Assembly: GCA_050010255.1 (NCBI GenBank)
Contig: JBEKLJ010000037.1
Location: 1-19,572 of the forward strand
Direction: 5' to 3'
From: JBEKLJ01 sp050010255
Lineage (GTDB): Bacteria > Acidobacteriota > Terriglobia > Bryobacterales > Bryobacteraceae
DNA length: 19,572 bases
Shown here: positions 1-7,106 of the stretch, in pieces
Numbering within the stretch: position 1 is the stretch's first letter
Layout of the letters: each line of letters starts with the position of its first letter
The notes under the pieces: generated by a model
What the model was told of the DNA's origin: nothing
Databases searched by the model: none
What the model saw: the letters and a program-made list of their open reading frames with translations, nothing else
Made by a program: the position numbers and the translations under genes

Positions 1-1590
1 TCTGGTGATTGTGACCGAGCGCCAGCCCGCGTTGCCCGCCGCGTCGTAGGCGCGGATGGTGATGGTGTTCGTGCCGATGCGGAGCGGGATCGCGCCAATC
101 TGCCACCAGGCGGCGCCGCTGGCTAAGCCGCCGTTGCCCACCGAGTCTGTCCAGGTGACCCTCACCACTCCGACGTTGTCGGCGGCGGAGCCGCGCATGC
201 TGATCGCGGCGTCATAGGTGAGCACGTTGTTCGAAGCCGGCGCCAGGATGATGAGCGACGGCGCCACGGTGTCCGTCGTCGGCGGCTTGGGCGGCGCCGG
301 GGGGGTCGGCGCGGGCGGCGTGGGTGGCGCGGGCGGCGTGGGCGGATTCGGCGCCGGAGGTGCCGGTACGGGCGGCGTCTCAGGCGGATCGGGCGCCGGG
401 GGGACCGGCGCGGGTGGCGTGGGCGGGTCTGGCGTCTGCGTGCCGGTGCGCGCCGCATAGAGCTCGCGGATCGCGGCGATGTCATCCGGCGTGAGCGCGC
501 TCACGCGCCGGTAGTATGGGTACATCACCGCGCCGGGGACGTCCGAGTGGCCCAGGCCGAGCGCGTGGCCGGCTTCATGCAACGCCACGCTGAACACGTC
601 GACGTCCTCGCCGATCGCCCAGCTCTCATCGTCGTCGAAGTGCATGTCGCCGGCGATGGGTTCGGGATTCGGGGGCGACGGATAGAAGGTGTGCGCGAGC
701 ACGCCGCCCGGGCCGTCGAAGGGGTAGGGGTCGCCGTGCGCGCCGGAGGCGAAGAGGATCGAGATGGTCCGTGGGGCCAGCGCCGAAGCTGCCGGCACGA
801 AGCTCACCTGAACGTACTCGCTCCATTGGGCCAGCACGCGCAGCAACTCATTTTGCACCGGCAGGCGCGGAAGCCGGCTGGCGAGCGGACCCAGGTAATA
901 GCCGAGTTCCGCCGCGCCCTGTCCCGGGCCGTCCCAGCCCTCGCCGAGCTTGGCAATGTACTGGCCGACCTGGCCGTAGGGCGTCTGGGGACCCCCACAG
1001 GCGTACACGCGCACGCCGCCGACGAGCTCCGCGGAGGCCGGATACAGGTAGGCCACCTCGTCCCACTCCGCCAGCCTGACAACCTGCTGGGCGGGACCGA
1101 CCACCAAGAGGTGGTGGGGAAGAAGATCGGGATGGTAGCGGAGATCCAAGCCGGCGTCGCGAACCAGGGCCTCAGCCTCCGATGGCTCGATGTCGGCGTG
1201 AAACTCCACTAGGAAAGCTGCGGTGTTGCCGTCAATCAGGGAGCTGATCTTGTCCTCGGGCCGCAGCCGCTCGGCCGTGATGATACCGGCATCGGCGAGG
1301 GGCATGTTCTCATCCACGGCGAGCACCAGGCCCGTCTCGGGGACGTAGGCCACCACGGTGGCGCCGCGGCGCTGGAGTTCCTTCACCTGTTCCGCTGATG
1401 GGACTTCGCCGAAATCGACCAGGAGATGGGGCCGGGTGAAGGGGCGGTGTTTCGGCGGTCCCGCCAGGCGTTCCGCCTCGGCCCGGCTCACCGCCGGGGA
1501 ACGCGTTTTCAGAAACAGACGAGACTCGGCGGCGCCGAACTGCGCGGCAACAAGCGCCAGGCCGACGATCCAGAAGCGGTTAGCCTTCAC
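1..1590 (-). CDS. Secreted matrixin-like zinc metalloprotease with proline-rich linker and Ig-like domain (3' end cut by window)
   Basis: The reading frame is open from position 1590 to the left edge, giving 530 visible residues; the C-terminus is missing. The start is a GTG at 1590, chosen because it opens a basic then hydrophobic signal peptide (about residues 1-22); no good ribosome site is visible. Residues 25-210 look like a pro-region. The catalytic domain follows: a GDMHFDDDESW calcium/structural-zinc segment (His317), the zinc motif HEAGHALGLGH (His338, Glu339, His342, His348) and a Met-turn VMYP (Met356), all standard for matrixins. Residues about 386-437 are a Pro/Thr/Ala linker. 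Residues about 440-530 resemble a bacterial Ig-like beta domain. Family knowledge predicts an exported endopeptidase. The only visible cysteine, Cys198, lies just before the catalytic domain. The gene is divergent from the NHL gene across 125 bp. Confidence 0.88.
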   Translation of the reverse strand, partial: MKANRFWIVGLALVAAQFGAAESRLFLKTRSPAVSRAEAERLAGPPKHRPFTRPHLLVDFGEVPSAEQVKELQRRGATVVAYVPETGLVLAVDENMPLADAGIITAERLRPEDKISSLIDGNTAAFLVEFHADIEPSEAEALVRDAGLDLRYHPDLLPHHLLVVGPAQQVVRLAEWDEVAYLYPASAELVGGVRVYACGGPQTPYGQVGQYIAKLGEGWDGPGQGAAELGYYLGPLASRLPRLPVQNELLRVLAQWSEYVQVSFVPAASALAPRTISILFASGAHGDPYPFDGPGGVLAHTFYPSPPNPEPIAGDMHFDDDESWAIGEDVDVFSVALHEAGHALGLGHSDVPGAVMYPYYRRVSALTPDDIAAIRELYAARTGTQTPDPPTPPAPVPPAPDPPETPPVPAPPAPNPPTPPAPPTPPAPTPPAPPKPPTTDTVAPSLIILAPASNNVLTYDAAISMRGSAADNVGVVRVTWTDSVGNGGLASGAAWWQIGAIPLRIGTNTITIRAYDAAGNAGWRSVTITR

Positions 1591-1715
1591 ATAATCGCTT
1601 ATCGATTCGCCAGGGCGATCTTTGAGCGAAAACGACCCCGTGAGCGGGGCTTGTCGGGCGGGCGCCGAGGCAGACGCGGTGAGAACTTCGCGCGCCGCCG
1701 GCCACAGCGTTAGTG

Positions 1716-4433
1716 ATGACACGCATGGGGTTAGTGGTGTGCACGGCCGCGAGCCTGATGGCGGCGGGCGTCAATTACACGATCACCACCGTTGCGGGCG
1801 GGACCTTCTGCGGCGACGGGCTGCCGGCCACGGCCGCCTACCTGGGTGCTCCCGACGGGCTGGCGATCGACCGGGAGGGGAACCTCTACCTCTCCGACTC
1901 GCAGGACCACCGCATCCGGAAGATCGATGCCTCCGGTGTCATCACCACCATTGCGGGCAACGGGCACGGGGGCTTCGCGGGCGACGGCGGTCCGGCCGCG
2001 GCGGCCCAGCTCGACACGCCCTACGGCCTGGCCATCGACGCCGCCGGCAATCTCTACGTCGCCGACCTCGGCAACCACCGCGTACGGATGATCTCGCTGG
2101 ACGGCCGCATTCGGACAGTCGCGGGCGGTGGCGGCGCAGGCGCTGCGGCGGCAGGCGACGCCACGGCTGCGCGCCTCGTTCAGCCGCGCAACGTGGCCGT
2201 GGACCCGCAGGGCAACCTGTACATCTCGGACTTCGGCGACCATCGCGTCTACCGGGTGACGCCGTCGGGCTTGATCGAGCGGATTGCGGGACTGGGCTGG
2301 GCAGGGTCGATCGAAGATAGCGACGTGATCCTGGCCGAGCTGGCGCCGTTGCGCGCTCCCGCCGGCTTGGCCGTCGGTAGCGATGGCGTGCTCTACATTG
2401 CCGACAGCGGCAACGGCCGTGTCCGCAAGATCGAGCGCGGCTTGATGAGCACGGTGCCCGCGGAGGGGCTGGGTCTGCCGACGGGGCTGGCGCTGGATGC
2501 CGCCGGGAGCCTGTACGTGGCTGACAAGTCCACCGCCAGGGTGCTGCGGCTGACGCCAGCGCCGGCGGCGCCGGTGGCCGGCGACGGCACCAGCGGTTAC
2601 TCCGGCGACGGCGGGCCGGCGACCGCGGCGAGGCTGGTCGAGCCGCGGGACATACTCTTCGACGCGGCCGGGGGCCTCTACATTGCCGACTCGCGGCCCG
2701 GCGAGCGCTATCCGGTGGGGATGCTGCGAAAAGTCTCGCCAGACGGCTCGATCTCGACCGTCGCCGGCGGCACGGCTTTCCGGCCGCTGGGCGACTTCGG
2801 CCCACCCCTACAAGCGCATCTCGAAGCACCCTCAGGGGTTGCGGTTGGGCCGGATGGCGCTCTCTACATCTCTGACCGGCTGGACCATCGCGTGCGCCAG
2901 GTCGTGGACGGCGTGATCCGCACGATTGCCGGCACGGGCCAGGCGGGCTCGGCTGGCGATTCCGGTCCGGCCGTGGAGGCTCAACTGGATCAGCCCGCGG
3001 GGCTGGCCATGGACTCCGCGGGCCGCCTGTGGATTGCCGAGGCGGGGGGAAGCCGCATCCGGCAGGTGACTCCCGGGGGCATCATCACGTGCGTGGCGGG
3101 GCTGGCGGGCGGTGAGTTGCCCGGCTATTCCGGCGACGGCAGCGCCGCGACGGCGGCGCGGCTGAACTACCCCGAAGGCGTCGCCGTGGACGCCGCCGGC
3201 AGCGCCTACATTGCGGATACTTTCAACCACGTGATCCGCAAGGTGGGGCAAGATGGCAGCATTGCGACCGTGGCCGGCAAGGGCGTGCCCGGGTACGCGG
3301 GCGACGGCGGGCCAGCCGCGCTGGCGCTCCTGGATAGCCCCACGGGCGTGGTGGCGGATGGGAATGGGAGTCTCTTTGTAGCGGACAGCGGGAACGGCGC
3401 CATTCGCGGGTTTGACTCCGGCGGAGCCATGCGCACGATCGCGGCGCAGCTCAGCGCCCCGACGGGGATCGCGATGGACGGTTCCGGCAACCTGTACGTC
3501 GCCGATGCGGACAGCCACCGGGTGCTGGAAATCGCGGCGGATGGCGCCCTCAGGACGATTGCCGGCACGGGCGTGCGCGGCTATGGCGGCGACGGCGGGC
3601 CGGCGCTCGAAGCCGAGTTGAACGAGCCGGTGGCCGTGGCCGTCGATGCGCAGGGCAACATCTACGTGGCCGACCGGGCCAACAACCGCATCCGCAGGCT
3701 CGCACCGCCCACGCTGCCCCTGGAGCCGCCTGCACCGGGGTCCTTCAATCTGGTGAACGCTGCCAGCATGACCGGCGGGCCGGTGGCGCCCGGCGAGCTG
3801 GTGACCCTCTTCGGCACGGGGCTTGGCCCGGAGAACCCGGCCTACGCGCGCTTGAACGAGGCGGGTGATCTCGACACCTCGCTCGGCGATACCCAGGTGC
3901 TCTTCGACGGCCGCCCGGCTCCGCTGCTCTACGTGCAGTCCACGCAGATCAATCTCCAGGTGCCGTATGAGGTGTCCGGACACGGCACGACCGGGATCGA
4001 AATCCGTGTCGCCGGGCAGACCAGAGCGCTCCTTGTGGCCGCCGTGTCCGAAGCTGCGCCCGCCATCTTTACCGCCAGCGGCGGCGCCGGCCAGGCCGCC
4101 GCGATCAACCAGGACGGAAGCTCCAACTCGGCCGCCGCGGCCGCGTCGCACGGCGCCATCGTGGCCCTGTATGCGACGGGCGAGGGACAGCGAAGTCCCG
4201 CCGGAGTGAACGGCCGGCCGGCGGTCGCCGGCCAGGTTCCTCTGCTGCCGGTCTCGGTGACCATCGGCGGCGAACCCGCGGAGATCCTGTATGCGGGTGC
4301 GGCTCCCGGCTACGCCGGCCTGATGCAAGTGAACGCCCGTGTCCCCGCTTCGCTCGCGCCCGGCGACCAGCCCGTGGCGCTCAGGGTCGGCTCGGCCGAA
4401 AGCCAGCCGGGCGTCACCGTCGCCGTGCGCTGA
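1716..4433 (+). CDS. Secreted NHL-repeat protein with Solibacter-type C-terminal domain (TIGR03437-like)
   Basis: A 905-residue protein with a short signal peptide (MTRMGLVVCTAASLMAAG). A GTG codon directly before the ATG, and a second ATG at 1725, are alternative starts; no Shine-Dalgarno is evident. I count 12 NHL units between about residues 48 and 663, each of the form GLAIDxxGNLYVADxxNHRVRKI. Several are joined by a conserved GDGGPATAARL-type insert, with the last unit near residues 640-663. NHL repeats form beta-propeller blades, so 12 could make two six-bladed propellers (inference). A Pro-rich joint leads to a roughly 230-residue C-terminal domain beginning FNLVNAAS, with the LFGTGLGP and QINLQVPYEV signatures of TIGR03437. 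This domain is abundant in Solibacter-like Acidobacteriota and its function is unknown. An extracellular binding or scaffold role is likely; no catalytic residues are evident. Confidence 0.9.
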   Translation: MTRMGLVVCTAASLMAAGVNYTITTVAGGTFCGDGLPATAAYLGAPDGLAIDREGNLYLSDSQDHRIRKIDASGVITTIAGNGHGGFAGDGGPAAAAQLDTPYGLAIDAAGNLYVADLGNHRVRMISLDGRIRTVAGGGGAGAAAAGDATAARLVQPRNVAVDPQGNLYISDFGDHRVYRVTPSGLIERIAGLGWAGSIEDSDVILAELAPLRAPAGLAVGSDGVLYIADSGNGRVRKIERGLMSTVPAEGLGLPTGLALDAAGSLYVADKSTARVLRLTPAPAAPVAGDGTSGYSGDGGPATAARLVEPRDILFDAAGGLYIADSRPGERYPVGMLRKVSPDGSISTVAGGTAFRPLGDFGPPLQAHLEAPSGVAVGPDGALYISDRLDHRVRQVVDGVIRTIAGTGQAGSAGDSGPAVEAQLDQPAGLAMDSAGRLWIAEAGGSRIRQVTPGGIITCVAGLAGGELPGYSGDGSAATAARLNYPEGVAVDAAGSAYIADTFNHVIRKVGQDGSIATVAGKGVPGYAGDGGPAALALLDSPTGVVADGNGSLFVADSGNGAIRGFDSGGAMRTIAAQLSAPTGIAMDGSGNLYVADADSHRVLEIAADGALRTIAGTGVRGYGGDGGPALEAELNEPVAVAVDAQGNIYVADRANNRIRRLAPPTLPLEPPAPGSFNLVNAASMTGGPVAPGELVTLFGTGLGPENPAYARLNEAGDLDTSLGDTQVLFDGRPAPLLYVQSTQINLQVPYEVSGHGTTGIEIRVAGQTRALLVAAVSEAAPAIFTASGGAGQAAAINQDGSSNSAAAAASHGAIVALYATGEGQRSPAGVNGRPAVAGQVPLLPVSVTIGGEPAEILYAGAAPGYAGLMQVNARVPASLAPGDQPVALRVGSAESQPGVTVAVR

Positions 4434-4523
4434 GCTAGCGCTGAGCTAGCCCGATCTTCTCGCACCGTTCGAAGCGAGGCGCCTCCCGCAAGCCGCAGCC
4501 GAAGGCCTGTGAGAAGATCGGGC
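4429..4523. repeat. Inverted-repeat element after the NHL gene (copy A of a 40-bp dispersed repeat)
   Basis: An 11-bp unit, GCTGAGCTAGC, is directly duplicated at 4429-4439 and 4440-4450; the first copy contains the TGA stop of the NHL gene. GCCCGATCTTCTC (4449-4461) then pairs perfectly with GAGAAGATCGGGC (4511-4523): a 13-bp stem around a 49-nt loop. The loop holds the 10-bp palindrome GAGGCGCCTC (4476-4485). Positions 4446-4485 match 19105-19144 in inverted orientation at 35 of 40 bases. The stem could stop transcription, but there is no T-run after it, so the role is uncertain. Confidence 0.75.
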
Positions 4524-4597
4524 CAGCCCCTTGCCCGAGCGCCGCAAGCGTGCCTATACTGCAATTTCGCTTGGGTCCCTGGGATTGGTGGTGGGCC

Positions 4598-4864
4598 ATG
4601 CCGGGCAAGGCTGAGTTCGATCCTTCCGCACTGCGCAAAGAAGCAGCCATGTTCTACGGCCTGTTCTTGCGCGGCCACTCGGCGGAGCTGCTCCGGCGCG
4701 ACATCGATGTGCCCAGCCGCCTGCTCCAGAAGTGGATGAGATCGCCGGCCTACGAATCCTCCTTCCGCGAGTCCGTGCGGCGCGCCTACCGGTTCCGCAA
4801 GCAAGTGCTGGCCATTTTCGAGGACTTGGTCTCCCGCGAGAGGGCGCCCATCCGCATCCAATAG
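4598..4864 (+). CDS. Small helical, possibly DNA-binding, conserved-type protein
   Basis: An 88-residue protein. The ATG at 4598 (MPGKAEFDPSALRKEA) is preferred over the upstream start at 4550 because the sequence only becomes protein-like from there; a G-rich GGTGGTGG stretch lies just upstream. It is highly charged and predicted largely helical. The core GHSAELLRRDIDVPSRLLQKWMR reads like a helix-turn-helix of the homeodomain/transposase-helper kind (helix, turn at a small residue, then a second helix with a Trp). A second basic helix rich in Arg and aromatic residues follows. There is no signal peptide or membrane segment. I do not recognise a named family; DNA binding is an inference. It sits alone between the NHL gene and the transporter, 188 bp upstream of the latter. 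Confidence 0.6.
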   Translation: MPGKAEFDPSALRKEAAMFYGLFLRGHSAELLRRDIDVPSRLLQKWMRSPAYESSFRESVRRAYRFRKQVLAIFEDLVSRERAPIRIQ

Positions 4865-4870
4865 GCTGCG

Positions 4871-4950
4871 CCGAAAACGGGTACAGGCTGCTCCGTCCAC
4901 GCGCGGCAAACACCGCCGCTTGGGACAGAGGAGCCTGGCCCCGTTTTGGG
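4871..4950 (+). other. Long nested stem-loop upstream of the OPT transporter gene
   Basis: Complementary blocks nest in order. AAAACGGG (4874-4881) pairs with CCCGTTTT (4940-4947), followed by a 2x2 internal loop. CAGGCT plus CC (4884-4894, 3-nt bulge) pairs with GGAGCCTG (4930-4937). GTCC (4895-4898) pairs with GGAC (4923-4926). GCGG (4903-4906) pairs with CCGC (4913-4916). The whole folds into one arm of about 75 nt. It lies 6 nt after the small gene's stop and about 100 nt before the transporter start. It could be a terminator (the 3' arm ends in four Ts), a leader RNA element or a repeat; the sequence alone cannot decide. Confidence 0.5.
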
Positions 4951-5052
4951 CACCAGCCGCGCGGCAGTGCGGCTCCGCGCGCGGATGTATGCCGGAACGG
5001 GACCCAACTCTCTCCGAGCCAATCTGCGCGGGTTTGCGGTCTAATCGTCTCT

Positions 5053-7068
5053 ATGGCTTCCTCCCAGAACCCGCCGGAGATGACGGTGAAGGCCGTCGGC
5101 TTGGGGCTCGTGCTGGCGTTCGTCTTCGGCGCCGCCAACGCCTACCTCGGCATGAAGGCCGGGCAGACGGTGGCCGCCACCATCCCGGCGGCGGTGATCG
5201 CGCTGGCGCTGTTCCGCAGCCCGTGGTTTCGCGGCGGCGTGCTGGAGCAGAACATCGCGCGCACCGCGGCCTCGGTGGGCGAGGCGTTGGTGGCCGGCGC
5301 GATCTTCACGATTCCGGCGTTCATGCTGGTCGAGATTGGCGGAGAGCGCCTCTGGGCCAGCCTGGGCGCACACTACTGGCAGGCCTCGGTCATCCTGCTG
5401 ACCGGCGGGCTGATCGGGGTCTTCTTCATCATTCTGCTGCGGCGGCCGCTGTGCGTGGACGCGGGCCTGCCGTTTCCGGAGAGCGTCGCCAGCGCCGAGA
5501 TCGTCAAGGCCGGCGATCGCTCCGGTGACGCGCCTCGCTACCTGTTCGGCGCGATGGGCTTCGGCGCGCTCATCCAGATCCTGAAGTCGGATCGCGGCCT
5601 CCAGATCTTCCGCGAATACACGCAGGGCTACCTGGCGTTCCCGCGCTCGCTGATCCGGCATTTCGACTACGATCGCAAACCGCTCGGTCAAGTCGTGCAC
5701 GGCGGCGGTCTGGCCTGGACGACGCCGAGCCTCTCCCCGGCGCTCATCGGGATCGGGTACATCATCGGGCCGGAGCTGTCTGCGATCAACACCGCCGGCG
5801 GCGTCATCGCCTGGTGGGTCCTGGTCCCGCTGCTGCTGTTCTTCGATCCGGACCTGCCGGCGCGGTTAGGCCTGGGGCCGAACGCCGCCGGGGACGTAGT
5901 CGCCTATTCGGTCTGGTACAACGTCGTGCGGCCGATCGCGGTAGGCACGATGCTGGTCGGCGCCTGCTACACGCTGTTCTCGATGCGATCCTCGATTGTG
6001 CGCTCGCTGCGCGGCGCCTTCGCCGCTTCCACCGGGGCGGCCCACGAGGGCACGGCGGTTGCGCGCACGGAGAAGGACATCCCGCCGCGCTGGATCCTGA
6101 TCGGCGTGCTGGCGCTGCTCGTGCCGATCACGGGGATTTACTTCTACTTCACGCGGGGGCTCGTTTCGGCCGTGGTGGCGGCGCTGGTGATGAGCGTCAC
6201 CGGGTTCCTGCTCTCGGCGGTCGGGGGCTACCTGGTGGGACTGGTGGGCAGCTCGAATCAACCCGTCTCCGGACTGACGCTGGCGGCGCTGGTGATCGCG
6301 GCGCTGGTCATGGTGGCGCTGGGGGTCCACGGCTTGCCCGGCGTCGCGGCCGTGCTGGGCGTGGCGGCGGTGGTTTGCTGCGCCTGTTGCGTCTCCGGAT
6401 CGCTGATTCAGGATCTCAAGGCCGGCCACCTGCTCGGTGGCACGCCCTGGAGGATGGAGCTCGTCGAGATCCTCGCCGTGGTCCTGCTGTCATTCTTCCT
6501 GATGTGGCCGATCATGGTGCTGCACCAGGCCAACCTCGCCACGGGAGGGATCGGCGGGCGCGCGCTGCCGGCTCCGCAGGCGGGCCTGATGGCGCAGCTC
6601 GCCAAGGGCATCGTCGGCGGGGAGATGGCGTGGGGGCTGATCGGGATCGGCGCCGCCTTCGGGTTGGCGCTGATCTTCAGCGGCGCGCGCGCCCCCATGC
6701 TGATCGCCGTGGGCATGTACCTGCCGTTCGAGACCGTATCGGCAATCTTCCTGGGCGGGGTCTTCCGCTGGATCACGGACAGGATTGTGGCGCTGCGCTC
6801 CGCCGAGGCGCGCGCGCAGGCCGAAGAGAGGGGGACGCTCCTAGCCTCGGGACTGATTGCCGGGGAGGCGATCGTCGGCATTCTGCTGGCGGTGCTGGCG
6901 GTGCGCGAGACGCCGCCGCTGGCGCGCCTGCTCACCGGCGCCAATCAGTTCGGCTTCTATCCAAGCTGGGGCGGGTGGCTGTCGCTCATTGGCTTTGCCG
7001 CGGTGGCGTACACGCTGATCGGAATCCCGAATTCACCGCGGAGGCGCAGAGACGCAGAGAACAGGTAA
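5053..7068 (+). CDS. OPT-family oligopeptide transporter
   Basis: A 671-residue integral inner-membrane protein made almost entirely of hydrophobic helices, of the length usual for prokaryotic OPT proteins. The start is the ATG at 5053 (MASSQNPPEMTVKAVGLGL). The frame stays open back to 4732, but that part overlaps the preceding gene and is not membrane-like. Family marks include an N-terminal helix followed by NAYLGMKAGQTVAATIPAAV, then EQNIARTAASVGEALVAGAIF, and PFPESVASAEIVKAG after the fourth helix or so. OPT proteins import peptides or metal chelates by proton coupling; the substrate here is unknown. No Shine-Dalgarno is visible and TCTAAT lies at 5040-5045, so a very short or absent leader is possible. 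The last 11 or so residues (SPRRRRDAENR) are encoded inside a repeat element. Confidence 0.92.
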   Translation: MASSQNPPEMTVKAVGLGLVLAFVFGAANAYLGMKAGQTVAATIPAAVIALALFRSPWFRGGVLEQNIARTAASVGEALVAGAIFTIPAFMLVEIGGERLWASLGAHYWQASVILLTGGLIGVFFIILLRRPLCVDAGLPFPESVASAEIVKAGDRSGDAPRYLFGAMGFGALIQILKSDRGLQIFREYTQGYLAFPRSLIRHFDYDRKPLGQVVHGGGLAWTTPSLSPALIGIGYIIGPELSAINTAGGVIAWWVLVPLLLFFDPDLPARLGLGPNAAGDVVAYSVWYNVVRPIAVGTMLVGACYTLFSMRSSIVRSLRGAFAASTGAAHEGTAVARTEKDIPPRWILIGVLALLVPITGIYFYFTRGLVSAVVAALVMSVTGFLLSAVGGYLVGLVGSSNQPVSGLTLAALVIAALVMVALGVHGLPGVAAVLGVAAVVCCACCVSGSLIQDLKAGHLLGGTPWRMELVEILAVVLLSFFLMWPIMVLHQANLATGGIGGRALPAPQAGLMAQLAKGIVGGEMAWGLIGIGAAFGLALIFSGARAPMLIAVGMYLPFETVSAIFLGGVFRWITDRIVALRSAEARAQAEERGTLLASGLIAGEAIVGILLAVLAVRETPPLARLLTGANQFGFYPSWGGWLSLIGFAAVAYTLIGIPNSPRRRRDAENR

Positions 7069-7106
7069 GCATTGGCTCTCTCTGCGCCTCTGTCCGTGCG
7101 GCTGAA
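7032..7106. repeat. Hairpin-forming dispersed-type repeat between convergent genes
   Basis: The left arm starts TTCACCGCGGAGGCGCAGAG at 7032. The right arm, ending GCTGAA at 7106, is its imperfect reverse complement. The core GAGGCGCAGAGA (7041-7052) pairs perfectly with TCTCTGCGCCTC (7079-7090) around a 26-nt loop. Sequences of this 'gaggcgcagagacgcagaga' style recur as intergenic repeats in many Acidobacteriota and Planctomycetota (recollection, not searched here). The left arm lies inside the transporter's coding end and the right arm stops exactly at the M16 gene's stop codon, so the hairpin can serve both convergent genes as a transcription barrier. Confidence 0.75.

Noticed and set aside
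282..435. CRISPR or non-coding tandem repeat
   Set aside because: The periodicity is that of Pro-rich codons in an open frame; there are no spacers or constant repeat units.
218..460. Plus-strand glycine-rich frame resembling PE-PGRS-type protein
   Set aside because: It is the antisense of the Pro/Thr/Ala linker of the matrixin-like protease, whose own frame has clear motifs and is open throughout.
547..1212. 221-codon plus-strand frame
   Set aside because: It overlaps the metalloprotease catalytic domain in antisense; no signal, ribosome site or domain.
2832..4328. 498-codon minus-strand frame under the NHL gene
   Set aside because: Shadow caused by GC-rich codons; the plus frame has 12 repeats and a known C-terminal domain.
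4732..5052. N-terminal extension of the transporter in the same frame
   Set aside because: It overlaps the 4598-4864 gene and the stem-loop and has no membrane character; ATG at 5053 begins the family-like sequence.
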